Assembly: GCF_900519355.1 (NCBI RefSeq)
Contig: NZ_ULHE01000002.1
Span: 186,001-250,000 of the forward strand
Direction: 5' to 3'
Length of the DNA stretch: 64,000 bases
DNA from: Corynebacterium lactis
GTDB taxonomy: Bacteria; Actinomycetota; Actinomycetes; Mycobacteriales; Mycobacteriaceae
Positions 19,805 to 28,799 of the stretch are shown piece by piece; within the stretch, counting starts at the first letter, position 1, and each line of letters opens with the position of its first letter. The notes below the pieces were generated by a model. The model was not told the origin of the DNA. It was given only the letters and a program-made list of their open reading frames with translations, and searched no databases. The translations under genes were made by a program, and so were the position numbers.

Positions 19805-20635
19805 ATGACTTTTTCCAGCAAGGGGGCGCGCAGTGAAGCCCGCAGCGGTGCCCGCAATGATGGCATCGCAATGACCATCGTGGGCGCGGTCGTCGGCATT
19901 TTCGTTGTGCTCATGACCGGGCTGACAGTGACCGGCTCCACCTCGGACTTGCCCATCACCCAATTCTTCAACTCGTGGCGCACCGGCTTTGTAGGATCGC
20001 TTGCCGACGCCGTCTACTGGGCCTTCGAGCCAACCCGCGCAGTTGCGTTCGTGGTGCTCTTGATGGCCGTCATTTACGTCCTGCGTGCCTCGATTAGGCT
20101 TGCCCTTGCATTTGGCCTGACCATCGCGGTGACCTGGCTTCCTGTCGCGGGAATTAAAGAGCTCTTCCAGCGGCCCCGCCCGGATCGAGCACTGCTGACC
20201 AATGCCGTTGACACTCTCCCGGCGGACTGGGGATTCCCCAGCGGGCACACCGCGTTTATTACCGCCGTCGCAGTGGCGCTGGTCCTCGTGGTCGTGGCGT
20301 CGGCAAGCGGACAGAAGCGTGCACAGAAGATACTGACGGCGCGGGTGCTAGCTGCGGTGGCAATCGTGCTGATTGTGGCGTGCGTGCTCACGGAGGGCGT
20401 GCACTACCCGACGGACGCTCTGGCTTCGGTGGTGTGGTCGACCTCGGTGACGCCTGCGGTGTGGATTGTGGTCAATACGCTGTTGAAGAAGGTTGGGCCA
20501 GTATCGTTGGGGAAGGCCACTCACGGTGATGGCAAAGACCGGCTTGGTGAAGTCGAGCACGGCAAAGTCGGGCACGGCGGGGCTGGAGCCCATGCGCGGC
20601 ACCTCAAAGTCCAGGAACAGGTTCAGGAAAAGTAG
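19805..20635 (+). CDS. PAP2-superfamily membrane phosphatase
   Basis: Membrane protein of 276 aa with the three phosphatase signature blocks: KELFQRPRPDRA (KxxxxxxRP), PSGHT in WGFPSGHTAFITAV and the final HYPTDALASVV block. Members dephosphorylate phosphatidic acid, undecaprenyl pyrophosphate or related lipid phosphates; the substrate here is unknown. The C-terminal 45 residues are hydrophilic with repeats of EHGKVGHG type. GGTGAAAG precedes ATG 19805. It carries two repeat copies, at 19999 and 20297, only 287 bases apart and in opposite orientation. The next gene begins 9 bases downstream. Confidence 0.87.
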   Translation: MTFSSKGARSEARSGARNDGIAMTIVGAVVGIFVVLMTGLTVTGSTSDLPITQFFNSWRTGFVGSLADAVYWAFEPTRAVAFVVLLMAVIYVLRASIRLALAFGLTIAVTWLPVAGIKELFQRPRPDRALLTNAVDTLPADWGFPSGHTAFITAVAVALVLVVVASASGQKRAQKILTARVLAAVAIVLIVACVLTEGVHYPTDALASVVWSTSVTPAVWIVVNTLLKKVGPVSLGKATHGDGKDRLGEVEHGKVGHGGAGAHARHLKVQEQVQEK

Positions 20636-20644
20636 GTAGGAAAC

Positions 20645-21313
20645 GTGAACTTCTCGGATATTCTCTCGAGCCTCAGTAACCCCGAGGCTCTGCTGCAGGG
20701 CTTCGGCCCCTGGGTGCTTGCGGGCCTGGGCATCATCGTTTTTATTGAGTCCGGCGTCCTGTTTCCATTTCTGCCCGGCGACTCGCTGCTGGTCACAGCG
20801 GCGGTGCTGCGCAGCGAGCTCGACATTCAGGTGTGGCAGATTCTGGCGGTCGGCATCGTCGCGGCCTTCCTCGGCGACCAGGTGGGCTACTTCCTGGGTC
20901 ACACCTTAGGGCGGCGCCTGTTCAAGGATGACGCGAAGGTGCTTCGCACCGACAGGCTGGAGGCGGCGGAGGCGTTCTTCGCCAAGTGGGGGCCGCTGTC
21001 GCTGGTGCTGGGCCGCTTCGTTCCGATTGTGCGCACCTATATTCCGCTGGCCGCGGGCACCGCGAACATGCCCTACCGGAAGTTCATCGGCTGGAACGTC
21101 ACCGGCGCCGTCGCCTGGGTGCTGAGCATGGTCGCCGTGGGCGTGCTGCTGGGCAACATCCCGGGCATTACCAGCTCGATTGACAAGATTATGCTGCTGA
21201 TCATCTTCATCTCGGTGCTGCCGATCATCATCAGTGGCCTGAACGCGCGCCGGAAGTCGAACAAGGCCAAGAAGGAGCAGCGCCTGGAGAAGCTGCCCCC
21301 GCTGGAGGACTAG
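20645..21313 (+). CDS. DedA family membrane protein
   Basis: DedA/SNARE-associated family protein of 222 aa, starting at GTG 20645 with TAGGTAGGAA just upstream. Family motifs: FIESGVLFPFLPGDSLLVTAAVL, GDQVGYFLGHTLGRRLF and GRFVPIVRTYIPLAAGTANMPYRKF. DedA proteins act as lipid (undecaprenyl phosphate or phospholipid) flippases/transporters and support membrane homeostasis. The preceding PAP2 phosphatase, 9 bases away, suggests a paired role in recycling a polyprenyl or phospholipid carrier. A dedA gene beside an fba gene is also the mycobacterial arrangement, as I recall it. Confidence 0.9.
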   Translation: MNFSDILSSLSNPEALLQGFGPWVLAGLGIIVFIESGVLFPFLPGDSLLVTAAVLRSELDIQVWQILAVGIVAAFLGDQVGYFLGHTLGRRLFKDDAKVLRTDRLEAAEAFFAKWGPLSLVLGRFVPIVRTYIPLAAGTANMPYRKFIGWNVTGAVAWVLSMVAVGVLLGNIPGITSSIDKIMLLIIFISVLPIIISGLNARRKSNKAKKEQRLEKLPPLED

Positions 21314-21375
21314 GGCTCGACGCTTGGAAGCTCGACGGCTCGGGCTCAAGGGCTAAGGCTCAGGGGGGGAGCACC

Positions 21376-21422
21376 AAAAAGCGGGCCCCAACCGGAATCA
21401 TTCCTGGTTGGGGCCCGCTTTG
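21376..21422. terminator. Strong bidirectional terminator between dedA and fba
   Basis: A long GC-rich stem AAGCGGGCCCCAACC / GGTTGGGGCCCGCTT with a short loop, flanked by AAAAA on the left and CTTTG on the right. It suits termination of both convergent genes. Confidence 0.9.
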
Positions 21423-21469
21423 GGCTGTCGGCCTCTATTGGCCGGGCTAGCTAGCGATCAAGCTGGCAA

Positions 21470-22357
21470 TTAGGAGATCGAAGCCTCGTAGATGCCCTTG
21501 ACCGAAGCGGCCATGGTTGCGTCGAAGTCCTCGTCGGACTGCTGAGCGGACAGGCCCTCAGACAGTGCGCGGGAGAAGGAAGCAATCATGCCGTGGTTGC
21601 GGGACAGGCGCTCGTTGGCGTCGTCACGCTCGTAGCCACCGGACAGTGCGACAACGCGCATGACCTTCGGGTGCTCAATCAGCGGCTTGTACAGGTCATC
21701 CTTGGTCGGGATGGAGACCTTGATCATGACCTTCTGGTTGTCAGCCAGGGTGTCCAGACCAGCGAGCAGCTCGCGCAGGACAATCTCCTCAGCCTCAGCC
21801 TTGTCGGCAGCGTTGATGTCGACCTCCGGCTCCAGAATCGGAACCAGACCGTGGGACAGAACCTGCTTGCCGAACTCGTACTGCTGAGCGATGACGGCCT
21901 TGATGCCCTCTTCGTTCGCCTCAGCGATGAAGGAGCGCATCTTGGTGCCGAAGATGCCCTTGGCGACAGCGCGCTCCAGCAGCTCGTCGAGCCCCGGAAC
22001 CGGCTTCATGACCTGGACGCCGTTCTCGAGATCCGCCAGGCCCTTGTCGGTCTTCAGGAACGGGACGATGCCCTTCTTCTCCCAGAGGTACTGGGCGGTC
22101 GGGATGCCCTCAACCTCACGATCCATGGTCTGCTCGAAGAGAATCGCGCCGATGATCTGGTCCGAGTTGAAGGACGGGGAGGTGATGATGCGGGTACGCA
22201 TCTGGTGGACCATGTCGAACATCTCATCCTCGTTCGAGTACTGGTCCTCGTTCACGCCGTACAGGCGCAGAGCCTTCGGGGTGGATCCGCCGGACTGGTC
22301 GAGAGCTGCGATGAAGCCCTTGCCCTCGGTCATCTGTCGTGCCTGCTCGATGTTCAT
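21470..22357 (-). CDS. fba: Fructose-bisphosphate aldolase, class I
   Basis: Class I (Schiff-base) aldolase of 295 aa, starting at ATG 22357 with GAAAGGAC upstream. It begins with [23 protein letters not shown]. The region [16 protein letters not shown] and the catalytic-Lys segment [10 protein letters not shown] (near residue 210) are as in bacterial class I aldolases. There is none of the metal-binding His pattern of class II. It cleaves fructose-1,6-bisphosphate in glycolysis and makes it in gluconeogenesis. C. glutamicum and mycobacteria use a class II aldolase at the related locus, so this is a non-homologous replacement or an additional enzyme. The upstream region carries a GlxR-like box. 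Confidence 0.92.
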   Translation of the reverse strand: MNIEQARQMTEGKGFIAALDQSGGSTPKALRLYGVNEDQYSNEDEMFDMVHQMRTRIITSPSFNSDQIIGAILFEQTMDREVEGIPTAQYLWEKKGIVPFLKTDKGLADLENGVQVMKPVPGLDELLERAVAKGIFGTKMRSFIAEANEEGIKAVIAQQYEFGKQVLSHGLVPILEPEVDINAADKAEAEEIVLRELLAGLDTLADNQKVMIKVSIPTKDDLYKPLIEHPKVMRVVALSGGYERDDANERLSRNHGMIASFSRALSEGLSAQQSDEDFDATMAASVKGIYEASIS

Positions 22358-22487
22358 TCGAGTCCTTTCGTGAAAGTGAAGGAATGTCTGTCTTCAAGGG
22401 TAACCAAAAACGGACGACTGTGCCTCTGGCATGGGGTATTTCACATTTCTTTGCCCGAATCTGGGAGCAATGCCGCCTTTTTGTTCC

Positions 22488-22498
22488 GCTTTACGACG
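22488..22498 (+). repeat. GCTTTACGACG variant repeat, intergenic copy
   Basis: Exact copy of the 11-mer GCTTTACGACG in the fba-clpB intergenic region, preceded by C as in five of the six copies. The other copies are at 30418, 32309, 34196, 38688 (reverse) and 55957. Confidence 0.8.
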
Positions 22499-22529
22499 TT
22501 CATTCGGTCATAAACGGACATAAAAATAG

Positions 22530-22545
22530 TGTGACGTGTATCACG
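22530..22545. promoter_or_regulatory. GlxR (CRP-type) binding site candidate
   Basis: TGTGACGTGTATCACG matches the GlxR consensus TGTGA-N6-TCACA at 9 of 10 specified positions. It lies between divergent fba and clpB and may regulate the aldolase in response to cAMP. Confidence 0.55.
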
Positions 22546-22567
22546 GTATAAAAGGGGAAAAGTTTAA

Positions 22568-22588
22568 GTTGAGTGGAACAGACTCAAG
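22568..22588. promoter_or_regulatory. HspR operator (HAIR) of clpB
   Basis: GTTGAGT-N7-ACTCAAG differs from the HAIR consensus only at the first base. It overlaps the -35 region of the candidate sigma-H promoter (GGAAC starts at 22575), which fits repression by HspR. Confidence 0.88.
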
Positions 22589-22600
22589 TAAAGAAGCGTT
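22575..22600 (+). promoter_or_regulatory. Putative sigma-H promoter of clpB
   Basis: GGAAC-N18-GTT, the sigma-H consensus spacing, 44 bases upstream of the clpB start and overlapping the HAIR box. Confidence 0.6.
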
Positions 22601-22643
22601 ATGGGTAGTGACTGACAAAAGTTGAGTTGAAGGGACGCAAGTT

Positions 22644-25222
22644 ATGAGCTTTACACCGACCACCAAGACTGGAGAAGTACTCCAGGATGCACTGAAGTCC
22701 GCCGCCAGCGCGGGCAACCCTGATATTCGGCCTGCGCACATTCTGGTAGCGCTGCTGAATCAGAAGGAGGGTATCGCCGGTCCGCTGCTGGAGGCAGCGG
22801 GCGTTAATCCCGCGGGCGTCGCCACCCGTGCCAAGGAGCTCGTTGCGGGGTATCCGTCGGCAAGCGGGGCGAATATGGCGAACCCGCAGTTCAATAGGGA
22901 CGCGCTGAACGCCCTGAATGCGGCGGAGGAGCTCGCCGGTGAGCTGGGCGACGAGTTTGTGTCGACCGAGATTCTGCTGATCGGTGTCGCGACGGGCCAG
23001 TCGGACGCGGCGCAGGTACTGCAGTCGGCGGGCGCGACCGCCGAGGCGCTGAAGGGAGCTCTGACCACGGTGCGCGGGCACAAGCGCGTGACCAGCGAGA
23101 ATCCAGAGGAGCAGTACCAGGCGCTGGAGAAGTACGCGACCGACCTGACCGCGCGCGCCCGCGAGGGCAAGATTGACCCGGTCATTGGCCGCGACGCTGA
23201 GATTAGGCGCGTGGTGCAGGTGCTTAGCCGCCGTACCAAGAACAATCCGGTGCTCATCGGCGAGCCCGGCGTGGGTAAGACCGCGATTGTGGAGGGCCTG
23301 GCCCGCCGAATCGTCGCGGGCGACGTGCCGGAGTCCCTGAAGGGCAAGACCCTGATGAGTCTCGACCTTGGCTCGATGGTCGCGGGCGCGAAGTACCGCG
23401 GCGAGTTCGAGGAGCGCCTGAAGGCAGTGCTTGACGAGATCAAGGAGTCCGACGGGCAGATTATTACCTTCATCGACGAGATTCACACCATCGTTGGTGC
23501 GGGTGCGACCGGCGACGGCTCGATGGACGCCGGCAACATGATTAAGCCGATGCTGGCCCGCGGTGAGCTGCGCCTGGTCGGTGCGACGACTCTGGACGAG
23601 TACCGCAAGTACATTGAGAAGGACGCCGCCCTGGAGCGCCGCTTCCAGCAGGTATTCGTGGGCGAGCCTCCGTGGAGGACGCCATCGGTATTCTGCGTGG
23701 CCTGAAGGAGCGCTACGAGGTGCACCACGGCGTGCGCATCACCGACTCCGCGCTGGTGGCCGCGGCGACCCTGTCGGATCGCTACATCACCTCCCGCTTC
23801 CTGCCGGACAAGGCCATCGACCTGGTCGACGAGGCCGCGTCGCGCCTGCGCATGGAGATTGACTCCTCCCCGGAGGAGATCGACTCCGCCGAGCGCATCG
23901 TCCGCCGACTCGAGATCGAGGAGATGGCGCTAGAGAAGGAAACCGACGAGGCCTCCAAGGATCGCCTGGAGAAGCTCCGTGAGGAGCTGGCCGACGAGCG
24001 CGAGAAGCTGAACACCTTGAAGACGCGTTGGCAGAACGAGAAGTCCTCCATCGACGACGTCCGCGTCGTCCGCGAGGAGCTGGACGCGCTGCGCACCGAG
24101 TCGGAGAAGGCCGAGCGCGAGGGTGACTACGGTCGCGTGGCGGAGCTGCGCTACGGCCGCATCCCGGAGCTGGAGAAGAAGCTCCAGGCCGCGGAGGAGA
24201 ATGTCTCCGAGGCCGAGGAGAACTCGATGTTAAAGGAGGAGGTCACGCCGCAGGAGGTTGCCGAGGTCGTCTCTGCATGGACGGGTATCCCGGCCGGCAA
24301 GATGATGCAGGGTGAGACCGAGAAGCTGCTGGATATGGAGCGGGTTCTGGGCCACCGCGTCGTCGGGCAGACCGACGCCGTGGAGGCTGTGTCCGACGCT
24401 GTGCGCCGCTCGCGCGCCGGTGTCGCGGACCCGAACCGCCCGACAGGATCCTTCCTCTTCCTCGGCCCGACCGGTGTCGGCAAGACCGAGCTGGCCAAGG
24501 CTCTGGCGGAGTTCCTCTTCGACGACGAGCGCGCCATGGTTCGCATCGACATGTCGGAGTACGGCGAGAAGCACTCCGTCGCCCGCCTGATCGGTGCCCC
24601 TCCCGGATACGTCGGCTACGATGCCGGTGGCCAGCTCACCGAGGCTGTCCGCCGCCGCCCGTACACCGTTGTGCTTTTCGACGAGGTGGAAAAGGCGCAC
24701 CCGGATGTGTTCGACGTGCTCCTGCAGGTGCTGGACGAGGGTCGTCTCACCGACGGCCAGGGCCGCACGGTGGACTTCCGCAACACCATCCTGATTCTGA
24801 CCTCGAACCTGGGCGCGGGCGGCACCCGCGAGCAGATCATGGAGGCCGTGAAGATGGCGTTCAAGCCGGAGTTCATCAACCGTCTCGACGACGTCGTGGT
24901 CTTCGACCCGCTGACCAGCGAGCAGCTGCGTGGCATCGTCGACATTCAGGTCCGCGGGCTGGCGGAGCGTCTGTCTGCCCGCAGGCTGGTGCTGGACGTC
25001 TCCGATGAGGCTCTCGACTGGCTGGCCGAGCGCGGCTACGACCCGGCCTACGGTGCCCGCCCGCTGCGCCGCCTGACGCAGAAGGCCATCGGCGATGAGC
25101 TGGCCCGTCGCCTGCTCGCCGGCGATGTCCGTGATGGCGACCGTGTCGAGGTCACCGTGGCTGACGACGGCGAGTCTCTGAAGGTCGTTGGCTACGACGA
25201 GGACGGCGACGCCAGGGTCTAG
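22644..25222 (+). CDS. clpB: ATP-dependent chaperone ClpB (frameshifted)
   Basis: Hsp100 disaggregase, 859 aa when restored. The N-terminal Clp_N repeats are followed by AAA-1 (Walker A GEPGVGKT, Walker B FIDEIHTI), the long coiled-coil middle domain (about residues 395-535) and AAA-2 ([28 protein letters not shown]). The frame breaks at about 23666-23670 (GAGCCTCCGTGG, expected GAGCCCTCCGTGG); one restored C joins FQQVFVGEP to [17 protein letters not shown]. Both halves are fully conserved, so a sequence error is likely. ATG 22644 has GAAGGGA upstream. It works with DnaK-DnaJ-GrpE on aggregated protein and shares the HspR/sigma-H control of the dnaK operon. A repeat copy lies at 22854. Confidence 0.95.
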
Positions 25223-25243
25223 GAGCCCAGGGGTTCGGACTGG

Positions 25244-25284
25244 GGCCCGGGAAGTTGGAAAAGACCAACTCCCGGGCCCTTTTG
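25244..25284 (+). terminator. Rho-independent terminator after clpB
   Basis: GGGCCCGGGAAGTTGG / CCAACTCCCGGGCCC form a stem of about 15 bp with a 6-base loop, followed by TTTTG. Confidence 0.9.
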
Positions 25285-25397
25285 CTGCTTCTGGGATTGC
25301 TCTTGGTGCTGTATTCGAGCATGCCTTTGGTGCTGCCTTCGGGCTGGCCTTTGGTACCTGGCCGAGTGGCCTGTGCCCGCGGGTATAGTCCGGACAC

Positions 25398-26057
25398 ATG
25401 ACGAACTTCCGCTGCCGACCCGCCCTCGAATCCGACCGACGCTTCATCCAGTGGATGGACGAACTGACCGAAACCTTCGGCGACGAAAGCCAACCGCTTG
25501 ACGACGACTACCGCGACACCCGCCGCGCCTACGTCGACCTCTGGGACGAAAAGCAGGGCGGCGTCATCATCGAAGCCACCGAGCTTTCCGACGATGACTA
25601 CGCCGCGCTGGACGGGGATATCGGGCGAAACGACCCCTTTGAACCGGAGTTTCCCCGCCGGGCAGCCTTCCGCGCGGCTGCGTTTGTGGGGGCGCGGGAA
25701 GGGGCGTCGGCAAGCGATGGGGTGGCGGGAGATTGCGCCGACGAGGCGGATATGGCGGTGCCGGTGGGCGCCGCGTGGCTGCGCTGTTTTGACGAGAGTA
25801 AGCCTGGATACGGGTTCGTGGGTAACGCGATTCCGGAGGTGGCGATTGCGCTGCGGCCGGCGATGGTGGGGCGCGGGCTGTCGCAGGTACTAGTGCGGGG
25901 GTTACTGGCGGAGGCTCGGCGGTTGGGATATCCCGGAGTGAGCCTGGCGGTGGACGATCATAATCCGCGGGCGGCGAAGGCGTATGTCAAGGCTGGGTTT
26001 GACCGGGTGGGTCGGTCTGCATTTCCTGATCACGATGTGATGGTTTATCGGTTTTAA
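25398..26057 (+). CDS. GNAT family N-acetyltransferase
   Basis: Acetyltransferase of 219 aa. The acetyl-CoA binding part is in the C-terminal half: IPEVAIALRPAMVGRGLSQVLVRGLLAEARRLGY carries the R/Q-xx-G-x-G/A-type loop, followed by SLAVDDHNPRAAKAYVKAGFDRVGR. The N-terminal half has an acidic insert (EATELSDDDYAALDGDIGRND). The substrate is unknown. No ribosome site is evident before ATG 25398; a promoter-like GTATAGT lies 15 bases upstream, so a near-leaderless transcript is possible. The last exact GCTTGCCGACG-type repeat before an 11.8-kb gap is at 25704. Confidence 0.8.
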   Translation: MTNFRCRPALESDRRFIQWMDELTETFGDESQPLDDDYRDTRRAYVDLWDEKQGGVIIEATELSDDDYAALDGDIGRNDPFEPEFPRRAAFRAAAFVGAREGASASDGVAGDCADEADMAVPVGAAWLRCFDESKPGYGFVGNAIPEVAIALRPAMVGRGLSQVLVRGLLAEARRLGYPGVSLAVDDHNPRAAKAYVKAGFDRVGRSAFPDHDVMVYRF

Positions 26058-26330
26058 GAGGGGTTGAGGCGGGGAGTTTTTTGGGTGGGGAGTATGTGGG
26101 TTCGGTGGTGGCGTGCAGGCCCAGTGGGGGTGAGCAGCGGAGGCAGCTGAAGGAGTGTTTATCGGTGGTGGCGCCAGGGTGATTGGAAAAAAGTTTCGAA
26201 AAAGGGCTTGAATGTTTCGAATCGGTGTGCGATAATGGGGCTGGTTGAGATTTAGGGGATAAGTCCTGGGGAGCGCGGTTTCGTCGAGTTCTGCGAATAG
26301 GGGCTGAATGTGATCTCGAGGGGAGGGGAA
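26058..26330. other. Intergenic region upstream of the HNH gene
   Basis: This 273-base region is less GC-rich than its flanks, with runs of GGGG and TTTTTT. A GATAAT hexamer at 26231 may be a -10 element. I see no coding potential, RNA gene or convincing operator. Confidence 0.4.
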
Positions 26331-27890
26331 ATGTTCAGTGAATGTGTCGATGATGGGCCAACTGGTGCGTCGGTGTCGGCTTCGGATGTGCTGGAAGCCG
26401 TCGCTGAGTTTGAATCGCTTTCGAAGAGAATCGCTGAACATTTTGATGTGCTCTCGGCGGATGACGCAACGGATGCATATGAGAGGTTAGAGCGGGCGCG
26501 CAAGCGGCTTGCATTGGTTGACGCGGCATATGTGGTGGCGATGGGAGCTCGCTTGCCCAGTATGGAGCATCGCAGAGTGGCCTGGCTTGCGCAGGAGTTT
26601 CGGATCTCTCGAGCGGAGGCGCGCCAGAGGGTGCGGGTAGTAGACAGGCTGCGCAAAGCCCCGGAGCCGCTTGAGTCTGTGGCACAGGATTGCAGAATGC
26701 CGGTGCTCCGTTCGAAAGTGGCGGAGGGGATCATCGGTGCGGATGCTGTAGTGAAGATTGATAAGGCTGTACGGGACTTGCCAGCGAGCGAGCATGCCGA
26801 AATATCAAAGGCTCTGGACGCCCATGTTTCGGAGTTGGTGGATAAGGTTCGGGTGGATGACCTGGGGCAATTACCCGTCCGGCTCCGAGGCATGCTCGGG
26901 TTGGACGATCCGTACACGGACGAGGATCGCGCCCGGAAACGCAGTCTCAAGATAGGCCCGCAAGGGCCGGACGGCATGAGCGCACTCACGGGGCCGGTTA
27001 CTCCCAGGCTTGCCGCGGTTTTGAGAAGGCTCCAAGCCGACCATGCACGTCCCGGCGGGCTCTTAGAAGAAGGTGCGCAGGACGTTAGGAGCCCGGAGCA
27101 GAGATTCCACGATGCCCTAGAGGCCGCTGTTCATGCGGGTTTCTCCCCTGGCGGTGAGTTGAAGCCAGCGCGAGGAACGACAACTCTCGTGACAGTCGCC
27201 CATATTGCTGATGTTGCCGCGCTGGTGGGGGCATCGCCAGAGTGGACAAAACAGTTCGCTGTGCCGGGAACCGGTCAGACGGTGACGGACACGGGGACTC
27301 GGCTCAGCCTTTCCGAAGTGGTGGGCGATGCAATCGCCAAGAACTCCTTCTTGCAGGTTCTTGGAGACGAAGGGCAGACCTTGTATTTTGGGCGCTCTCG
27401 TCGGCTTGGAAGCCTCGCTCAATACCTGGCCCTACTAGGAGAAGAGGGAGGGTCTTCGGCCCCGGGGAATTCAACTCCACCCGCAATGTGCGATATCCAT
27501 CATGTGCAGTCATGGGGAGCCGGTGGTGGCACCGATTTGTCGAACCTGACGCTTGTGGACCCGGGGACGCATCGAAGAATTGATGATTCGCGCAGTTCGG
27601 AGGATATGTGGTGGACTCTCCGGCCAGACGAGGACAACAGGCAGTTGCTGGAGGAAGCGGCGAATGTGGGGAATCCGGGATTAGGAGGAGTTCGAGGCAA
27701 AGATAATTCCCTCAGCAGCAATAAGGAATCAATCGACCGAGTCATTTGGATCCCACCGAAGTCACTGGATACAGAGAGAAGAAGGGTCGCCAACGAAGAC
27801 CCCAATGCCTTCGATAATCCGGGGCGCTGGTTACGTCGGAAAGCGAAGGCCCGACGCGAGAGAGGGGAAGCGGAGGGAGAACCGCCGTAG
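26331..27890 (+). CDS. DUF222 and HNH endonuclease domain protein
   Basis: Protein of 519 aa. ATG 26331 follows AGGGGAGGGGAA; the GTG at 26310 would place that site inside the gene. The N-terminal two thirds are the DUF222 region (EFESLSKRIAEHFDVLSADDATDAYERLERARKRL and on). The C-terminal HNH nuclease motif is CDIHHVQSWGAGGGTDLSNLTLVDPGTHRRIDD, with one upstream CxxxHH pair. Such genes are common and often multicopy in corynebacteria and mycobacteria, with no established role. Codon use is less GC3-biased than the heat-shock or sulfur genes, so acquisition by transfer or a lower expression class is possible. Confidence 0.88.
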   Translation: MFSECVDDGPTGASVSASDVLEAVAEFESLSKRIAEHFDVLSADDATDAYERLERARKRLALVDAAYVVAMGARLPSMEHRRVAWLAQEFRISRAEARQRVRVVDRLRKAPEPLESVAQDCRMPVLRSKVAEGIIGADAVVKIDKAVRDLPASEHAEISKALDAHVSELVDKVRVDDLGQLPVRLRGMLGLDDPYTDEDRARKRSLKIGPQGPDGMSALTGPVTPRLAAVLRRLQADHARPGGLLEEGAQDVRSPEQRFHDALEAAVHAGFSPGGELKPARGTTTLVTVAHIADVAALVGASPEWTKQFAVPGTGQTVTDTGTRLSLSEVVGDAIAKNSFLQVLGDEGQTLYFGRSRRLGSLAQYLALLGEEGGSSAPGNSTPPAMCDIHHVQSWGAGGGTDLSNLTLVDPGTHRRIDDSRSSEDMWWTLRPDEDNRQLLEEAANVGNPGLGGVRGKDNSLSSNKESIDRVIWIPPKSLDTERRRVANEDPNAFDNPGRWLRRKAKARRERGEAEGEPP

Positions 27891-27939
27891 TGGCGCCGAG
27901 TTGCTCTTGCGAACTCCGGTGGCTTGTCGCTTGGCCGTT

Positions 27940-28729
27940 CTAGAAGTGAATCGTGCGTTTAGTGGTGAGCTTCGCGTTAATAAAGCGATTGAGGAATGGC
28001 ATGCCAAGGCTAGATGCGTGATAAAGGACCTTGGCCTGAAGTCCCGCGGGGAAGTGAACCTTTGTGATTCGTCCCTGCGTGTAATCAACGCACGCGACGA
28101 TTTCTTCAGCGACATCGTCGGCAGTCAGGCGAATACCCATTCGTTTTGTTCCGTCAGTGCTGACGTCATCGAGCATTCCTGTCGCCGCGTAGAGCGGCCA
28201 TACGGCTTTTACGTCGATGCCGAAGGGTTCCCATTCGACTTCCAACGCCTCAGTAATTCCGCGGACTGCGAATTTGGTTGCCGAATACGTCGCCATGTCG
28301 GGTGTGCCGTAAATAGCGGATGCGGAGCAAATGTTCACCAACTGTCCTCGCGAGGACTTCAGGTACGGTAGCGCTGCTCGGGAGCCAAAAAGGACTCCCT
28401 TCACATTGACATCTACGAGTGCCGAATCCTGCTCGAAGGAGCCCTCTTCAAAAGGCGTGCCGTAGAGGATCCCTGCGTTATTAATGAGCACGTCGAGACG
28501 GCCTGCCTTCGACACGAAGGATTTAAGAGCGGATTCCCACTGGTGCGGATCGGTGACGTCAAGATTCCCGACTACGGCATTGGCATGGTCTTCTGCCCAT
28601 TCTTGATTGCCGGAACGCCCAAAAACTCCGACGGTGTACCCTCGCGCGAGGAATTTCTCGGCGTCGCGCGACGATTCCACGACCTGCTCCGGAGATAAAA
28701 ATGGACTTTGGGGAAACTGCACCACTCAT
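27940..28729 (-). CDS. SDR family oxidoreductase (frameshifted)
   Basis: Short-chain dehydrogenase. ATG 28729 gives MSGAVSPKSIFISGAGRGI, the expected cofactor loop, but the frame then breaks near 28666-28672. Two bases must be restored (GGTCGCGCGACCGCC instead of GTCGCGCGACGCC) to read GIGRATAEKFLARGYTVGVFGRSG and continue into NNAGILYGTPFEE, the catalytic YSATK (ATYSATKFAVRG) and a C-terminal AKLTTKRTIHF. The restored product is 263 aa. An alternative in-frame start at 28725 would lack the nucleotide-binding glycine motif. A related SDR is encoded near the sulfurtransferase/pyrE locus in C. glutamicum, as I recall. Substrate unknown. Confidence 0.75.
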
Positions 28730-28799
28730 ACCTCGAAGCTTAAGGTGGAAAAGGCCGCGGTATCGCGTTAATCGATCAATAGTTTTAAAATCCTTGACT

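Noticed and set aside
26331..27890. DUF222-HNH gene as part of a homing or group II intron-like element
   Set aside because: No intron boundaries, flanking direct repeats or interrupted host gene; stand-alone DUF222-HNH genes are common in this group.
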